Part shown: positions 48,801-58,374 of the stretch, one piece after another | Numbering within the stretch: the stretch's first letter is position 1 | Layout of the letters: each line of letters starts with the position of its first letter | Assembly (NCBI GenBank): GCA_018222865.1 | Contig: JAAEZM010000001.1 | Coordinates: forward strand, 443,033-507,032 | Source: Alphaproteobacteria bacterium | GTDB lineage: Bacteria; Pseudomonadota; Alphaproteobacteria; Caulobacterales; Maricaulaceae | Direction of reading: 5' to 3' | Length of the DNA stretch: 64,000 nt | Notes under the pieces: model-generated | What the model saw: the letters and a program-made list of their open reading frames with translations, nothing else | Told to the model about the DNA's origin: nothing | Database searches by the model: none | Position numbers and translations under genes: made by a program

Positions 48801-49640
48801 ATGACCACGCCTGATTCCGTCGCGCTCGCCGACAAGCACATCGTCGATGAATTGATTGAAGATCGTGCCCCGAAATTGATCCACACACCGCTTTGGCCCC
48901 TGATCAAACTGATCGGTTACCCGATGCTGGGCTATAAGAAAGCCGTGTGGATGGCCGATCAGATCGCGCCGAAGACCGGAACGCAGTGTCTGGATTGGTC
49001 AGCTGACTTCCTGGATCTGAACGTTGAAACCAGCGGGTTGGACCACATCCCTGAAGAGGGTGCCTGCGTGATTGTTGCCAATCACCCTGGTGGTATCGCT
49101 GATGGACTCGCGCTTTGGAATACGATCAAGACCAAGCGTCCAGACACCGTTTTCTTTGCAAATCGCGATGCCTTGAAAGTCTGCCCGGGGCTGGAAGAGC
49201 GGATCATCCCCGTAGAATGGCGCGATGAAGTACGCGATCGGGCACAGTCGCGGGAATTACTCAAACGGGCCTTCGCCGAGTTCAAGGCTGGCAAATGCAT
49301 CGTCATCTTTCCCTCTGGCCGCATGTCCGAATGGAGCTGGAAGGACTGGCGCCTGAAGGACAAAGTCTGGCACCCCACAGCGGTTAGTCTGGCGCGCAAA
49401 TTCAAAGCGCCGGTCATCCCGCTTTCTGTTCGTCAGCGCATGCCCATGCTCTACTATCTGCTTGCCCAGGTGAATGAAGAGCTCAAAGACATGACGATCT
49501 TCCATGGGCTTATGGGCAAGAAGGGCGCGAAATACCGTCTGGATTTCGGCCGACAGATGCAGTTTAGCCATGATGATGGCAGTGACGTCGAACTGACGCT
49601 GCTCCTCCGCGATATTTGCGAAAAACAAGCTTGGGGATGA
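48801..49640 (+). CDS. 1-acylglycerol-3-phosphate acyltransferase-like protein (PlsC family)
   Basis: A 279-residue acyltransferase of the PlsC superfamily. The catalytic block is VANHPGGIADGLALW, with H and D separated by five residues (HX5D) rather than the usual four, as in some PlsC-like lysophospholipid acyltransferases. IVIFPSGRMSEWSWKDW gives the FPSGR block and KAPVIPLSV the fourth. Likely role: acylation of lysophospholipid or ornithine-type lipids in the inner membrane (inference). The next gene start overlaps its stop by 4 bp. Confidence 0.8.
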   Translation: MTTPDSVALADKHIVDELIEDRAPKLIHTPLWPLIKLIGYPMLGYKKAVWMADQIAPKTGTQCLDWSADFLDLNVETSGLDHIPEEGACVIVANHPGGIADGLALWNTIKTKRPDTVFFANRDALKVCPGLEERIIPVEWRDEVRDRAQSRELLKRAFAEFKAGKCIVIFPSGRMSEWSWKDWRLKDKVWHPTAVSLARKFKAPVIPLSVRQRMPMLYYLLAQVNEELKDMTIFHGLMGKKGAKYRLDFGRQMQFSHDDGSDVELTLLLRDICEKQAWG

Positions 49641-49840
49641 GCACCAGCCCGCTGATGCGTGGCTCCCTCCCCTACGACCGACACTGCAGCTGTTTGTCTG
49701 CATCGCGTCCGGATCCACTTCGACTGCCGCAGGCATCTAACGCCCAGGAAGTAGATGACGCGGTTCGCTCTTTGGGCTTTGGTCAGGAGGGCCATCTTGA
49801 TGCGCTGGCCCTCGACATTCTTGCCGCACGGCCCGGGTAA
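49637..49840 (+). CDS. Small hypothetical protein coupled to the acyltransferase
   Basis: A 67-residue frame whose ATG at 49637 overlaps the acyltransferase stop by 4 bp (ATGA). The sequence starts MSTSPLMRGSLPYDRHCSC and ends HLDALALDILAARPG, with an amphipathic, helix-prone C-terminal half after NAQEVDDAVRSLGFG. No family is recognised. The coupling and the terminator right after it favour a real gene. It is soluble by appearance. Confidence 0.5.
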   Translation: MSTSPLMRGSLPYDRHCSCLSASRPDPLRLPQASNAQEVDDAVRSLGFGQEGHLDALALDILAARPG

Positions 49841-49842
49841 AG

Positions 49843-49872
49843 AAAAACCCCGCTGGGTCACCAGCGGGGTTT
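49843..49872. terminator. Bidirectional terminator between the acyltransferase unit and sdhB
   Basis: AAACCCCGCTGG and CCAGCGGGGTTT form a 12-bp stem around GTCA; A-tract and T-tract on the flanks. It can end the plus-strand acyltransferase unit and the minus-strand sdhCDAB operon. Confidence 0.9.
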
Positions 49873-49897
49873 GTCATTTCTCGATGAGGGCGAAAGC

Positions 49898-50677
49898 CTA
49901 GCTCTCGCGCTCAACCATCATCGTCTTGATCTTGCCGATGGCCTCGGCGGGGTTCAGCCCCTTCGGACAAACCTGGGCGCAGTTCATGATGGTGTGGCAA
50001 CGATAGAGTTTGAACGGATCATTGAGATCGTCCAGACGCTCACCTGTGGCCTCATCACGACTGTCAGCCAGCCAGCGATAAGCCTGCAGCAGTGCCGCCG
50101 GCCCCATGTATTTATCGCCATTCCACCAATAGGACGGGCAGGCCGTGGAGCAAGAAGCGCACATAATGCACTCATAGAGGCCATCAAGCTCTTCACGCTG
50201 TTCCGGAGACTGTTTCCACTCCTTCTCCGGCGCCGGGGTGTCCGTCTTCAGATACGGCTTAACCGCAGCATGCTGAGCATAGAATTGCGTCAGATCCGGC
50301 ACGAGATCGCGGACAACCGGCTGGTGCGGCAGCGGTGAGATCGTGATGGTCCCGTTATACTCCTCGATACCCGAGGTACAGGCGATCGTATTGCGGCCAC
50401 CAATATTCATCGAGCATGATCCGCACACGCCTTCGCGGCAGGAGCGGCGGAAGGACAGGGTCGAATCGATATTATTCTTGATCCACAAAAGCGCATCGAG
50501 AACCATCGGACCGCAATCGTCCATATCGACCTTATAGGTGTCCCAGGACGGACCCGCTTCGCTTTCCGGATCATACCGGTAAACGCGGAAAGTCCGGGTA
50601 TTTTTGGCGCCATCCGGCTTGGGCCAGGTCTTGCCTTTGGAGGGCTGGGAGCCTTTGGGAAGCGTCAGCTGAACCAT
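49898..50677 (-). CDS. sdhB: Succinate dehydrogenase iron-sulfur subunit
   Basis: Iron-sulfur subunit (259 residues) that passes electrons from SdhA flavin to ubiquinone. Cysteines of the 2Fe-2S centre lie in [16 protein letters not shown] and ACTS. The 4Fe-4S and 3Fe-4S centres lie in [25 protein letters not shown] and [11 protein letters not shown]. The start at 50677 gives MVQLTLPKG; the longer frame has no match. It is the last gene of sdhCDAB, 11 bp after sdhA, and ends at a bidirectional terminator. Confidence 0.97.
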   Translation of the reverse strand: MVQLTLPKGSQPSKGKTWPKPDGAKNTRTFRVYRYDPESEAGPSWDTYKVDMDDCGPMVLDALLWIKNNIDSTLSFRRSCREGVCGSCSMNIGGRNTIACTSGIEEYNGTITISPLPHQPVVRDLVPDLTQFYAQHAAVKPYLKTDTPAPEKEWKQSPEQREELDGLYECIMCASCSTACPSYWWNGDKYMGPAALLQAYRWLADSRDEATGERLDDLNDPFKLYRCHTIMNCAQVCPKGLNPAEAIGKIKTMMVERES

Positions 50678-50688
50678 TTTGTTTTCCC

Positions 50689-52476
50689 TTAATAGACCCG
50701 AGCCTTGGGCTCGATATAAGCGATGTCGTTGGACATGGTATAGGTGTGGACAGAGCGATACTCGATCTTGATATCGCCAGTTTCGCTGGCCCAAGCGAGC
50801 GTGTGCTTCATCCACTCATCATCATTGCGCTCCGGATAATCCTCACGCGCATGCGCACCGCGGCTTTCCTCGCGATTGGCCGCAGAATTCACCGTGACAG
50901 CCGCCTGGGCGATGAGATTATCGAATTCGAGCGCTTCCATGAGGTCCGTATTCCAGATCATCGTCCGGTCGGATACGGAAATGTCCGGCAGACCGGAATA
51001 GACCGTCTTGATCTTCTCGACACCTTCATCAAGGACTTCACCGGTCCGGAAGACAGCACAATTTTCCTGCATGGCGCGCTGCATTTCCAGGCGCAGCTTG
51101 GCTGTCGGTGTCCCGCCTGAGGCATGACGCATCTTGTCGAGGCGCGCGAGAGAGTTCTCACCCTCAGAGGCTTTAAACTCTGGCTGTGTTGCGCCGGCCT
51201 CAACGGTCTCGCCGACGCGAAGACCCGCTGCGCGACCAAAGACAACCAGGTCAATCAGAGAGTTGGACCCCAGACGGTTGGCACCGTGAACAGAGACGCA
51301 GGCCGCTTCGCCAACAGCCATCAGGCCTGGAACAACCGCATCTTCATTATCTCCGACCTTGGTCAGGACTTCGCCATGATAATTGGTCGGAATACCGCCC
51401 ATATTATAGTGGACGGTCGGCAGGACCGGGATCGGCGCCTTGGTCACATCAACACCGGCAAAGACCTTCGCGCTTTCGGAAATGCCCGGCAGGCGCTCTG
51501 CCAGGACGGCGGGGTCCAGGTGGTCGAGATGGAGATGAATATGGTCGCCATTGGCGCCAACACCCCGTCCCTCGCGGATTTCGATCGTCATTGAGCGCGA
51601 AACCACATCCCGCGATGCCAGATCCTTCGCCGAAGGCGCATAACGCTCCATGAAGCGTTCACCCTGGGAGTTGGTCAGATACCCGCCTTCACCGCGCGCG
51701 CCCTCCGTGATGAGAACGCCAGCACCGTAAATGCCGGTCGGGTGGAATTGGACGAACTCCATATCCTGCAGCGGCAGTCCGGCGCGCAGAACCATGGCAT
51801 TGCCATCGCCTGTGCACGTATGCGCAGAGGTGGCGGAGAAATAGGCGCGACCATAACCGCCCGTGGCCAAAATCACTTTTTGAGCGCGGAAGCGATGCAA
51901 AGTGCCGTCATCCAGCTTCCAGGCTGTGATACCGCGGCAAGCCCCGTCTTCGTCCATGATCAGATCAAGGGCGAAATACTCGATGAAAAACTCCGTCTCA
52001 TTGCGGACGGATTGGCCATACAGCGTATGAAGAATGGCGTGACCGGTCCGGTCGGCCGCGGCACAGGTCCGCTGAACGGGGCCCTCACCGAAATTGCGGG
52101 TCATGCCGCCGAAGGCACGCTGATAGATCTTGCCATCTTCAGTCCGCGAGAAAGGCACACCCCAGTGTTCCAGCTCATAGACCGCTTCCGGTGCGTTCCG
52201 GCAGAGATATTCAATCGCGTCCTGGTCGCCCAGCCAGTCTGACCCCTTCACGGTGTCATACATGTGCCAGCGCCAATCATCCTCGCCCATATTGCCGAGC
52301 GAAGCGGAGATACCGCCTTGCGCCGCGACCGTATGGGAGCGGGTCGGGAAGACCTTGGTGATGCAGGCGGTCTTCAAACCGGCCTGAGAGGCACCGAGGG
52401 CGGCGCGCAGGCCAGAGCCGCCAGCGCCAACAACGACCACATCATAGGTGTGATCAATCCAGTTATATTCAGCCAT
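50689..52476 (-). CDS. sdhA: Succinate dehydrogenase flavoprotein subunit
   Basis: FAD subunit (595 residues) that oxidises succinate to fumarate. The FAD fingerprint [17 protein letters not shown], the flavin-attached histidine in [32 protein letters not shown] and the catalytic arginine region [19 protein letters not shown] are all intact. [18 protein letters not shown] is the second FAD segment. It lies 12 bp after sdhD. Confidence 0.98.
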   Translation of the reverse strand: MAEYNWIDHTYDVVVVGAGGSGLRAALGASQAGLKTACITKVFPTRSHTVAAQGGISASLGNMGEDDWRWHMYDTVKGSDWLGDQDAIEYLCRNAPEAVYELEHWGVPFSRTEDGKIYQRAFGGMTRNFGEGPVQRTCAAADRTGHAILHTLYGQSVRNETEFFIEYFALDLIMDEDGACRGITAWKLDDGTLHRFRAQKVILATGGYGRAYFSATSAHTCTGDGNAMVLRAGLPLQDMEFVQFHPTGIYGAGVLITEGARGEGGYLTNSQGERFMERYAPSAKDLASRDVVSRSMTIEIREGRGVGANGDHIHLHLDHLDPAVLAERLPGISESAKVFAGVDVTKAPIPVLPTVHYNMGGIPTNYHGEVLTKVGDNEDAVVPGLMAVGEAACVSVHGANRLGSNSLIDLVVFGRAAGLRVGETVEAGATQPEFKASEGENSLARLDKMRHASGGTPTAKLRLEMQRAMQENCAVFRTGEVLDEGVEKIKTVYSGLPDISVSDRTMIWNTDLMEALEFDNLIAQAAVTVNSAANREESRGAHAREDYPERNDDEWMKHTLAWASETGDIKIEYRSVHTYTMSNDIAYIEPKARVY

Positions 52477-52488
52477 GGGTATCGTCCG

Positions 52489-52866
52489 TTAAAGCGCGAT
52501 CTTGAGCAGGGCGAAGGCCGCTGCCAGCCACAGCCCCAAGCTCAGGAGCGTATTGGCAATCAGCAGGAAAACTTTCGTGCCCGATTTGTGGATGTAGTCC
52601 TCAATGACGACCTGCAAACCCAAGCGCATATGATAGAATGCCGCAGTCAGGGTGAGCAGGGACACGATAGAGCCTGCCGGAGAAGCGAAGAAGGCCCGCG
52701 TGGCATCCGGGTCCGGAGCACCAGACGTCGCCAGCATCCAGACGAAAACCGGTGCGAGGAAAAACATGGCGATGCCGGATACGCGCTGCGCGATCCAATG
52801 GCCCGCGCCATGACCTGACGCGCCTAGTCCGCGAACCTTGGCGGTGGGTGTACGAAAATCATTCAT
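52489..52866 (-). CDS. sdhD: Succinate dehydrogenase membrane anchor subunit D
   Basis: Heme b and quinone-binding anchor of 125 residues with three helices. GAGHWIAQRVSGIAMFFLAP is the family start and AFYHMRLGLQVVIEDYIH carries the heme-ligand histidine region. The ATG at 52866 follows the sdhC stop by 2 bp and begins MNDFRTPTAKVRGLGASG, the alphaproteobacterial SdhD start. An earlier ATG would lie inside sdhC. Confidence 0.94.
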   Translation of the reverse strand: MNDFRTPTAKVRGLGASGHGAGHWIAQRVSGIAMFFLAPVFVWMLATSGAPDPDATRAFFASPAGSIVSLLTLTAAFYHMRLGLQVVIEDYIHKSGTKVFLLIANTLLSLGLWLAAAFALLKIAL

Positions 52867-52868
52867 GA

Positions 52869-53261
52869 TCAATTCCCCAGATTGAGCCAAAGCAGAACCG
52901 TCGGGATAACGGCACCGATCATGATCATGACTGAACGCGTGTTCGAGCCTTTCGGATCATAACCCTTGCCAAAGTCCCAGATCAGGTGACGCAGGCCGTT
53001 CAGCCAGTGATAGGCGACGGAATAAGTCAGAAGGATCAGCCCGAAACGGGTAACCCAAGCCATCGCGCCATCGAACAGGAAGGCGATAGAGCCCTCATTG
53101 CCCGTTGCCAGCAAGATCAGCCAAATGGCGATCGCAACAGCACCGACCGAATTGGCGACACCCGTGGCGCGGTGGAGAATGGACGAGGCCATGGTTGCGT
53201 GCCAGCGCCAGACCTGGAGATGCGGCGACAAGGGACGCGGATCGGACCTATCGGTAGCCAT
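52869..53261 (-). CDS. sdhC: Succinate dehydrogenase cytochrome b556 subunit
   Basis: Anchor subunit of 130 residues with three helices. RPLSPHLQVWRWHATMASS, SILHRATGVANSVGA (heme histidine) and HWLNGLRHLIWDFGKGYD are diagnostic. The start at 53261 is the first ATG with family match. It is the first gene of sdhCDAB; its promoter lies in the 293 bp to the divergent SDR gene. Confidence 0.95.
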   Translation of the reverse strand: MATDRSDPRPLSPHLQVWRWHATMASSILHRATGVANSVGAVAIAIWLILLATGNEGSIAFLFDGAMAWVTRFGLILLTYSVAYHWLNGLRHLIWDFGKGYDPKGSNTRSVMIMIGAVIPTVLLWLNLGN

Positions 53262-53554
53262 AAGGCACCCTTTCCTGCTTGAAACCCGAGTTCGACGGCA
53301 AACCCGCCCATGCCGGGATCTTTTCAACTATTCAGCGAAGGTGACGCGACAGCCCTGACGCGCCAAATGGAATTGCTGGTACGGCACAATAGGCCCCAAA
53401 ATGTCAGGGTCAACGCGGGGCAGAGCAGCCCGCTGACAACATCCGGACATGTTTTACGTTTTCGTTATGTGGTTGCAATTCGTTCGCAATTCTTGCCGGA
53501 TGCATTGGCCAAACTGACAACGCGCACTAGCTTGGGTGTGACAGGGAGGACTTC

Positions 53555-54424
53555 ATGTCGAAAACGCAAATGACTGCCGTCGTGACCGGCGCATCCACCG
53601 GCATTGGATATGGCTGTGTGGAAAAACTTGTTTCCAAGAAATGGCATGTCTTTGCTGCCGTCCGCAAAGAGGAAGATGCCAAGCGTCTCACGGACGCGTT
53701 TGGCGAAAACGTGACTCCGTTGATGATGGATGTGACCGATCAGGCCGCGATAGACGCCGCCGCAGCTCTGGTCCGCAAACACCTCGATGGACGCACGCTC
53801 AATGGCCTGGTGAATAATGCAGGCGTTGCTGTTGCAGGCCCGATCCTGGAACTGCCGATTGAAGACTTTGAACGCCAGATCGCCATCAATCTCACTGGTC
53901 AGCTGCGTGTGACCCAGGCTTTCGGCCCTCTACTGGGAGCGGATCTCAACCTTAAGGGCCCGCCGGGCCGTATCGTCATGATGTCGTCCATGGCCGGCGA
54001 AATGGGCGCCCCTTTCCTGGCCCCCTATGCGGCCTCAAAACACGGGCTGGAAGGCCTGTCCAAATCCATGCGCCGGGAGCTGAATGTGTTTGGCATTCAG
54101 GTCATCGTGATCGGGCCGGGCGCGGTCGCGACACCGATCTGGGCCAAGTCGGACGAGGTTGATGTGAGCGGTTATGAAGGCTCAGTCTTCTATGATGCCC
54201 TTGTGGGTCTTCGCAATTACATGACCCGCCTCGGTGAAGACGGTTTCCCGCCCTCCAAGATCGCTGATCGCGTCTATCGCGCCTTTACGGACAAACAGCC
54301 CCGCTTCCGCTACGCAATTGTGCCTCAGCGTTTTTCCAACTGGACCCTGCCGAAACTCCTGCCTGCGCGGATGGTCGATAACCTTGTGACCAAGCGCCTC
54401 GGCCTGACGCGCATCCGCAAATAG
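53555..54424 (+). CDS. Short-chain dehydrogenase/reductase
   Basis: Classical SDR oxidoreductase of 289 residues. Nucleotide loop TGASTGIGYG at about 11-20, NNAGVAVAGPI, the active serine in MMSSMAGEMG, and the YxxxK pair in APYAASKHGLEG. The C-terminal extension (YAIVPQRFSNWTLPKLLPAR) resembles SDRs acting on lipids or steroids, but the substrate is unknown. Ribosome site GGGAGG precedes the ATG. It stands alone, divergent from sdhC and followed by the DUF885 gene. Confidence 0.9.
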   Translation: MSKTQMTAVVTGASTGIGYGCVEKLVSKKWHVFAAVRKEEDAKRLTDAFGENVTPLMMDVTDQAAIDAAAALVRKHLDGRTLNGLVNNAGVAVAGPILELPIEDFERQIAINLTGQLRVTQAFGPLLGADLNLKGPPGRIVMMSSMAGEMGAPFLAPYAASKHGLEGLSKSMRRELNVFGIQVIVIGPGAVATPIWAKSDEVDVSGYEGSVFYDALVGLRNYMTRLGEDGFPPSKIADRVYRAFTDKQPRFRYAIVPQRFSNWTLPKLLPARMVDNLVTKRLGLTRIRK

Positions 54425-54510
54425 CACGCCGCGCGCTTGCGGGCAGGCCCGGCTAGGGCCAGACTGGATCCAATCAACATTGAGACCCCCAAACGGGGAA
54501 GGGGAAAATC

Positions 54511-56370
54511 ATGTCGCCTTCGATCTGGCGTACCGGCGCGGCACTTATGGCTCTGTCCGTATCTTTGGCTGCCTGCCAACAGCCCGGCACAACCGACACC
54601 GCTCAATCGACACCTGCTGAACAGACGCAAGGAGTCTCAGCGGGCGAAATGAGTCGCGAGACCGCTGAAGCCAGCTCCGCCTTTGCAGCGCTGATTGCCG
54701 ATTATGAAGCCTTCCGGCTTGAAACCAGCACTTTCGCGCGCGCCAGGAGCGGGGATATGGAGGCGATGGGGGCGTGGGATGATGTTTCACGCGAAAATCA
54801 GGCCACACAGCGCTTACAGCGTGCCGAATTCCTTGAACGTCTGCGCACAATCGATCCGGAGACACTGTCTCAGCATGACCGTGTTTCTTATACCGTGCTG
54901 GAATACCTGCTCAGCTTCGCCGTGGAGATGGCAGCGTTCGACACCTCGCGCATCCCTTTCCTGTCCGATAGTGGTTTTCATTTCAGTCCGACCTTCGCCG
55001 CGCGCTCTGCGCGGCCGCGGACAATCGAAGAAGGAGGCGCCTATATCCGCCGCTTGGAGGGTGTGCCTGGCTTCTTCGAACAAAACCTGGTCTGGCTCCG
55101 CGAAGGCATGGAAACCGGCTTCACCCAGCCGCGCATCATTGTTGATGGCACCATCGCCCAGCTGGAAGGCCTCTCCAATCCCGATACGCTGCGGAGTATT
55201 CTGCTTGCTCCCATCGAGAACATGCCTGAAGCCCTGGATGCGGACGAACGCGCCCGACTTCTCGCAGAAGCCAATACGGCAATCGATGAAGCGGTATTGC
55301 CCGCCTATCAGGCCCTGCTGAGCTTCTTCCGCGATGAATACCACCCAGCCTCCCGGGATTCTATCGGCATCTCCGAAGTGCCCGGCGGTCGGGAGTATTA
55401 TCAATCCCTGGTCCGCTACCACACCACGCTGGACACCTCGCCGGAGGAGATCCATCAGCGGGGCCTCAATGAGGTAGCCCGTATCCGCTCGGAGATGGAA
55501 GAGGTGATCGCGGAAACCGGCTTTGAGGGCACATTTGCCGAATTCCTCGACTTCCTGCGCACCGATCCGCAATTCTATGCGGAAAGCGCGGAAGAGCTGA
55601 TGATGCATGCCGCCTGGATCGCCAAGCGAGCGGACGATCAGATGCCGCGCTTCTTTGGTCAGCTTCCGCGCCTGCCCTACGGCGTTCGACCCGTTCCAGA
55701 CACGATGGCACCAACCTATACGACGGGGCGCTACTGGCCAGGCAATCTCGATCGGGGCGTCGCGGGCGGCTATATGGTGAATACCTATAATTTGCGCCAG
55801 CGACCGCTCTATGTCCTTCCGGCCCTGACCGTGCACGAAGCCGTCCCGGGACATCACCACCAGGGCGCACTTGCTCAAGAGCTGGAGAATGTGCCGGACT
55901 TTCGTCGCAACACCTATATCACCGCCTTCGGTGAAGGTTGGGCGCTCTACACGGAGAACCTGGCCATCGATATGGGGCTTTATCGGACGCCTTATGAGAA
56001 TTTCGGGCGGCTGACCTATGAAATGTGGCGCGCCTGTCGTCTCGTCGTCGATACCGGCATGCATTATTTCGGCTGGACGCGCGAAGAGGCAGAGGCCTGC
56101 CTGCTCGAGAACTCCGCACTCGCACCGCACAATGTACGAACGGAGATCCTGCGTTATATCGGCTGGCCAGGTCAGGCTTTGGCCTACAAGCCGGGCGAGC
56201 TCTTGATCCGCGATCTTCGCCGCGAAGCCGAGGAACGCCTCGGCGCGAACTTCGACATTCGCGATTTCCATGACACGCTTCTGGCTGACGGCGCGATGCC
56301 GCTGACCGCCCTTGAAGCGAAGATGCGGCAATGGATGGATGAACAGGAAGCCGCCGCTGCCGTAGAGTGA
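54511..56370 (+). CDS. DUF885 family lipoprotein, putative zinc carboxypeptidase
   Basis: A 619-residue exported lipoprotein. Signal with lipobox SLAAC (Cys22). The C-terminal half contains LTVHEAVPGHHHQGALAQE, the HExxxGHH-type zinc motif of DUF885, and AFGEGWALYTENL supplies the next glutamate ligand region. Members act as peptidases or have unknown substrates. Ribosome site AAGGGGA lies upstream. It is followed by a membrane-protein gene 34 bp away. It is not essential to the nearby mtaB-ftsY set. Confidence 0.87.
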   Translation: MSPSIWRTGAALMALSVSLAACQQPGTTDTAQSTPAEQTQGVSAGEMSRETAEASSAFAALIADYEAFRLETSTFARARSGDMEAMGAWDDVSRENQATQRLQRAEFLERLRTIDPETLSQHDRVSYTVLEYLLSFAVEMAAFDTSRIPFLSDSGFHFSPTFAARSARPRTIEEGGAYIRRLEGVPGFFEQNLVWLREGMETGFTQPRIIVDGTIAQLEGLSNPDTLRSILLAPIENMPEALDADERARLLAEANTAIDEAVLPAYQALLSFFRDEYHPASRDSIGISEVPGGREYYQSLVRYHTTLDTSPEEIHQRGLNEVARIRSEMEEVIAETGFEGTFAEFLDFLRTDPQFYAESAEELMMHAAWIAKRADDQMPRFFGQLPRLPYGVRPVPDTMAPTYTTGRYWPGNLDRGVAGGYMVNTYNLRQRPLYVLPALTVHEAVPGHHHQGALAQELENVPDFRRNTYITAFGEGWALYTENLAIDMGLYRTPYENFGRLTYEMWRACRLVVDTGMHYFGWTREEAEACLLENSALAPHNVRTEILRYIGWPGQALAYKPGELLIRDLRREAEERLGANFDIRDFHDTLLADGAMPLTALEAKMRQWMDEQEAAAAVE

Positions 56371-56404
56371 TTATCCGCCTCGAAGGGAGAGGGTGGAGAG
56401 ATTG

Positions 56405-57007
56405 ATGCTCTACGCATTGACGGATTTCCTGGTCGTGATCGGTGTGGCGATTGCCGTCTGGCGCATCTGGCATCAGCGCCCGGATAGCCCGACAGTGAAT
56501 CTGTTGATTGGATTGAGTGCGTTCGCGCTCGCCGCGACCATCGGGACGGTGCGGTTCGCGACGGGAGCAATTGACGCCTTGCAGGCACAGCACAGCTATT
56601 GGAGCGCATTTGCGGGCGTGTCAGGATTGCTTTTGATCGCGATCTCCTCTGTTCGACTGACCTGGCTCTCAGGTCGTCGGCACCGGTTAGATCAAGGCAT
56701 TCTCGTCGCGCTCATCGCCGGCTATTTTGGCGCTTCGGCCGTTTTGTCGGCGACCATGATTGCGCCGATTGCCCTTCTCCTAGGCCTGAGCTCAACGGCG
56801 TGGCTGGCCTGGCGGCAAAACTGGCGCCCAGCCCTATTCTGGCTCGCCAGCTGGCTGCTTCTCATCTTTGCATCCACGGCCATTGGCAGCTTGCGCGAAG
56901 AGATCACCTTCGGCATCGCCAATTGGCATATCTACCATGCGCTTCTGGCCATCTGGGCGGTGCTGGTCGGTGAGGCCGTGCGGGCCAGCACCAGCACCCG
57001 TGCTTGA
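56405..57007 (+). CDS. Hypothetical six- to seven-helix membrane protein
   Basis: A 200-residue protein made almost entirely of hydrophobic helices (about 5-22, 34-56, 68-86, 100-118, 121-138, 145-165, 175-192). The ATG at 56405 with GGAGAG 6 bp upstream is preferred; a GTG at 56393 is possible. No family is recognised. It lies between the DUF885 gene and mtaB, and its stop is 32 bp before the mtaB start. Confidence 0.7.
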   Translation: MLYALTDFLVVIGVAIAVWRIWHQRPDSPTVNLLIGLSAFALAATIGTVRFATGAIDALQAQHSYWSAFAGVSGLLLIAISSVRLTWLSGRRHRLDQGILVALIAGYFGASAVLSATMIAPIALLLGLSSTAWLAWRQNWRPALFWLASWLLLIFASTAIGSLREEITFGIANWHIYHALLAIWAVLVGEAVRASTSTRA

Positions 57008-57039
57008 CTTTCCACAGCAGCTTCCCCTTATCCACCGCT

Positions 57040-58374
57040 ATGAGCGAACGCGATGACAATCCCGCGGCCTCAGGCGCAGACGCCCCCGACGCCTTCACGC
57101 CCGAGCCGCACGACGATCTGGAGATCATGACATTTGGCTGCCGCCTGAATGGCTGGGAGAGCGAAGTCATGCGCAATCATGCGCGCTCAGCCGGTCTGTC
57201 CAATGCCATTCTGGTGAATACCTGCGCCGTCACGAATGAAGCGGTTCGCCAGGCCCGGCAGCAAATTCGCCGCGCCCGGCGCGAGAATCCAGATGCAAAG
57301 ATCATCGTCACTGGCTGCGCCGCCCAGGTGGACCCCGACATGTTCGCCCAAATGGATGAGGTGGACCGGGTCATTGGCAATGATGAAAAACTGAAAGCCG
57401 AAACCTTTCAGCCACAAGCCCTGCTCGGCGGCACGGAAAAAGTTCGCGTCAATGACATTATGAGCGTGCGGGAGACAGCGGGCCATCTTGTCGAGGGTAT
57501 GGACGGGCGCGCGCGGGCCTATGTCCAGGTTCAAAACGGCTGCGATCACCGCTGCACCTTCTGTATTATTCCCTATGGCCGGGGCAATTCTCGCTCCGTA
57601 CCGGCCGGCGAGGTCGTCGACCAGATCAAGACCTTGGTGGATCATGGCCATAGCGAGGTCGTCCTGACCGGTGTGGACCTGACCTCATGGGGATCGGACC
57701 TGCCCGGCGAGCCGCAACTGGGCCGTCTCGTCCAGGCGATTTTGAGCCAGGTTCCAGACTTGCCGCGCCTACGCTTGTCCTCGATTGATGCGATCGAGAT
57801 AGATGAAGCCCTGTTTGAGGCGGTCACAGGCGAAGAGCGGGTCGCCCCCTATCTGCACCTGTCGCTGCAAGCCGGCGATGATATGATCCTCAAGCGGATG
57901 AAGCGCCGACATTTGCGCGATGACGCCATCGCGCTCACCGCACGTCTGAAAGCTGCGCGTCCCGATATCGCCTTCGGTGCCGATCTGATCGCGGGCTTCC
58001 CGACCGAAACCGAGGCGATGTTCCAAAATTCGCTGAAACTCGTGGATGAGTGCGAGCTGGCCTATCTTCACGTCTTTCCCTATTCGCCGCGCCCGGGCAC
58101 GCCGGCCGCGCGCATGCCACAGCTCGATCGCAGCCTGATCAAGGACCGCGCCAACCGGCTGCGCGAGAAAGCCAGTGAAGCGCTCGCCCGCCATCTCGAC
58201 AGCATGATTGGTCGGGTCGAAGGCGCACTCATGGAGCGCAAAGGTCTGGCCCGCGCCGCCAATTTCGCCCCCATTCGCCTGGCGAGCGACAGCCCTCCAC
58301 GCCCCGGGGCGCTTGTAAATATTGACGTTTCGGGCCATGACGGGCGCGAATTACAAGGAGTTCTCACCCTATGA
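57040..58374 (+). CDS. mtaB: tRNA ms2t6A37 methylthiotransferase MtaB
   Basis: Radical-SAM enzyme of 444 residues that adds a methylthio group to t6A37 in tRNA. The N-terminal cluster cysteines are in MTFGCRLNGWES, NTCAVTNEAVRQAR and TGCAAQ. The radical-SAM triad is CDHRCTFCIIPYGRG. The C-terminal TRAM-like part ends RELQGVLTL. Preference for MtaB over MiaB or RimO follows from GCRLN and the spacing. The ATG at 57040 is chosen. Its stop overlaps the ftsY start by 4 bp. Confidence 0.92.
   Translation: MSERDDNPAASGADAPDAFTPEPHDDLEIMTFGCRLNGWESEVMRNHARSAGLSNAILVNTCAVTNEAVRQARQQIRRARRENPDAKIIVTGCAAQVDPDMFAQMDEVDRVIGNDEKLKAETFQPQALLGGTEKVRVNDIMSVRETAGHLVEGMDGRARAYVQVQNGCDHRCTFCIIPYGRGNSRSVPAGEVVDQIKTLVDHGHSEVVLTGVDLTSWGSDLPGEPQLGRLVQAILSQVPDLPRLRLSSIDAIEIDEALFEAVTGEERVAPYLHLSLQAGDDMILKRMKRRHLRDDAIALTARLKAARPDIAFGADLIAGFPTETEAMFQNSLKLVDECELAYLHVFPYSPRPGTPAARMPQLDRSLIKDRANRLREKASEALARHLDSMIGRVEGALMERKGLARAANFAPIRLASDSPPRPGALVNIDVSGHDGRELQGVLTL

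Noticed and set aside
54814..56331. 505-codon minus-strand frame opposite the DUF885 gene
   Set aside because: Antisense shadow of a gene with an intact HExxxGHH motif; no family features.
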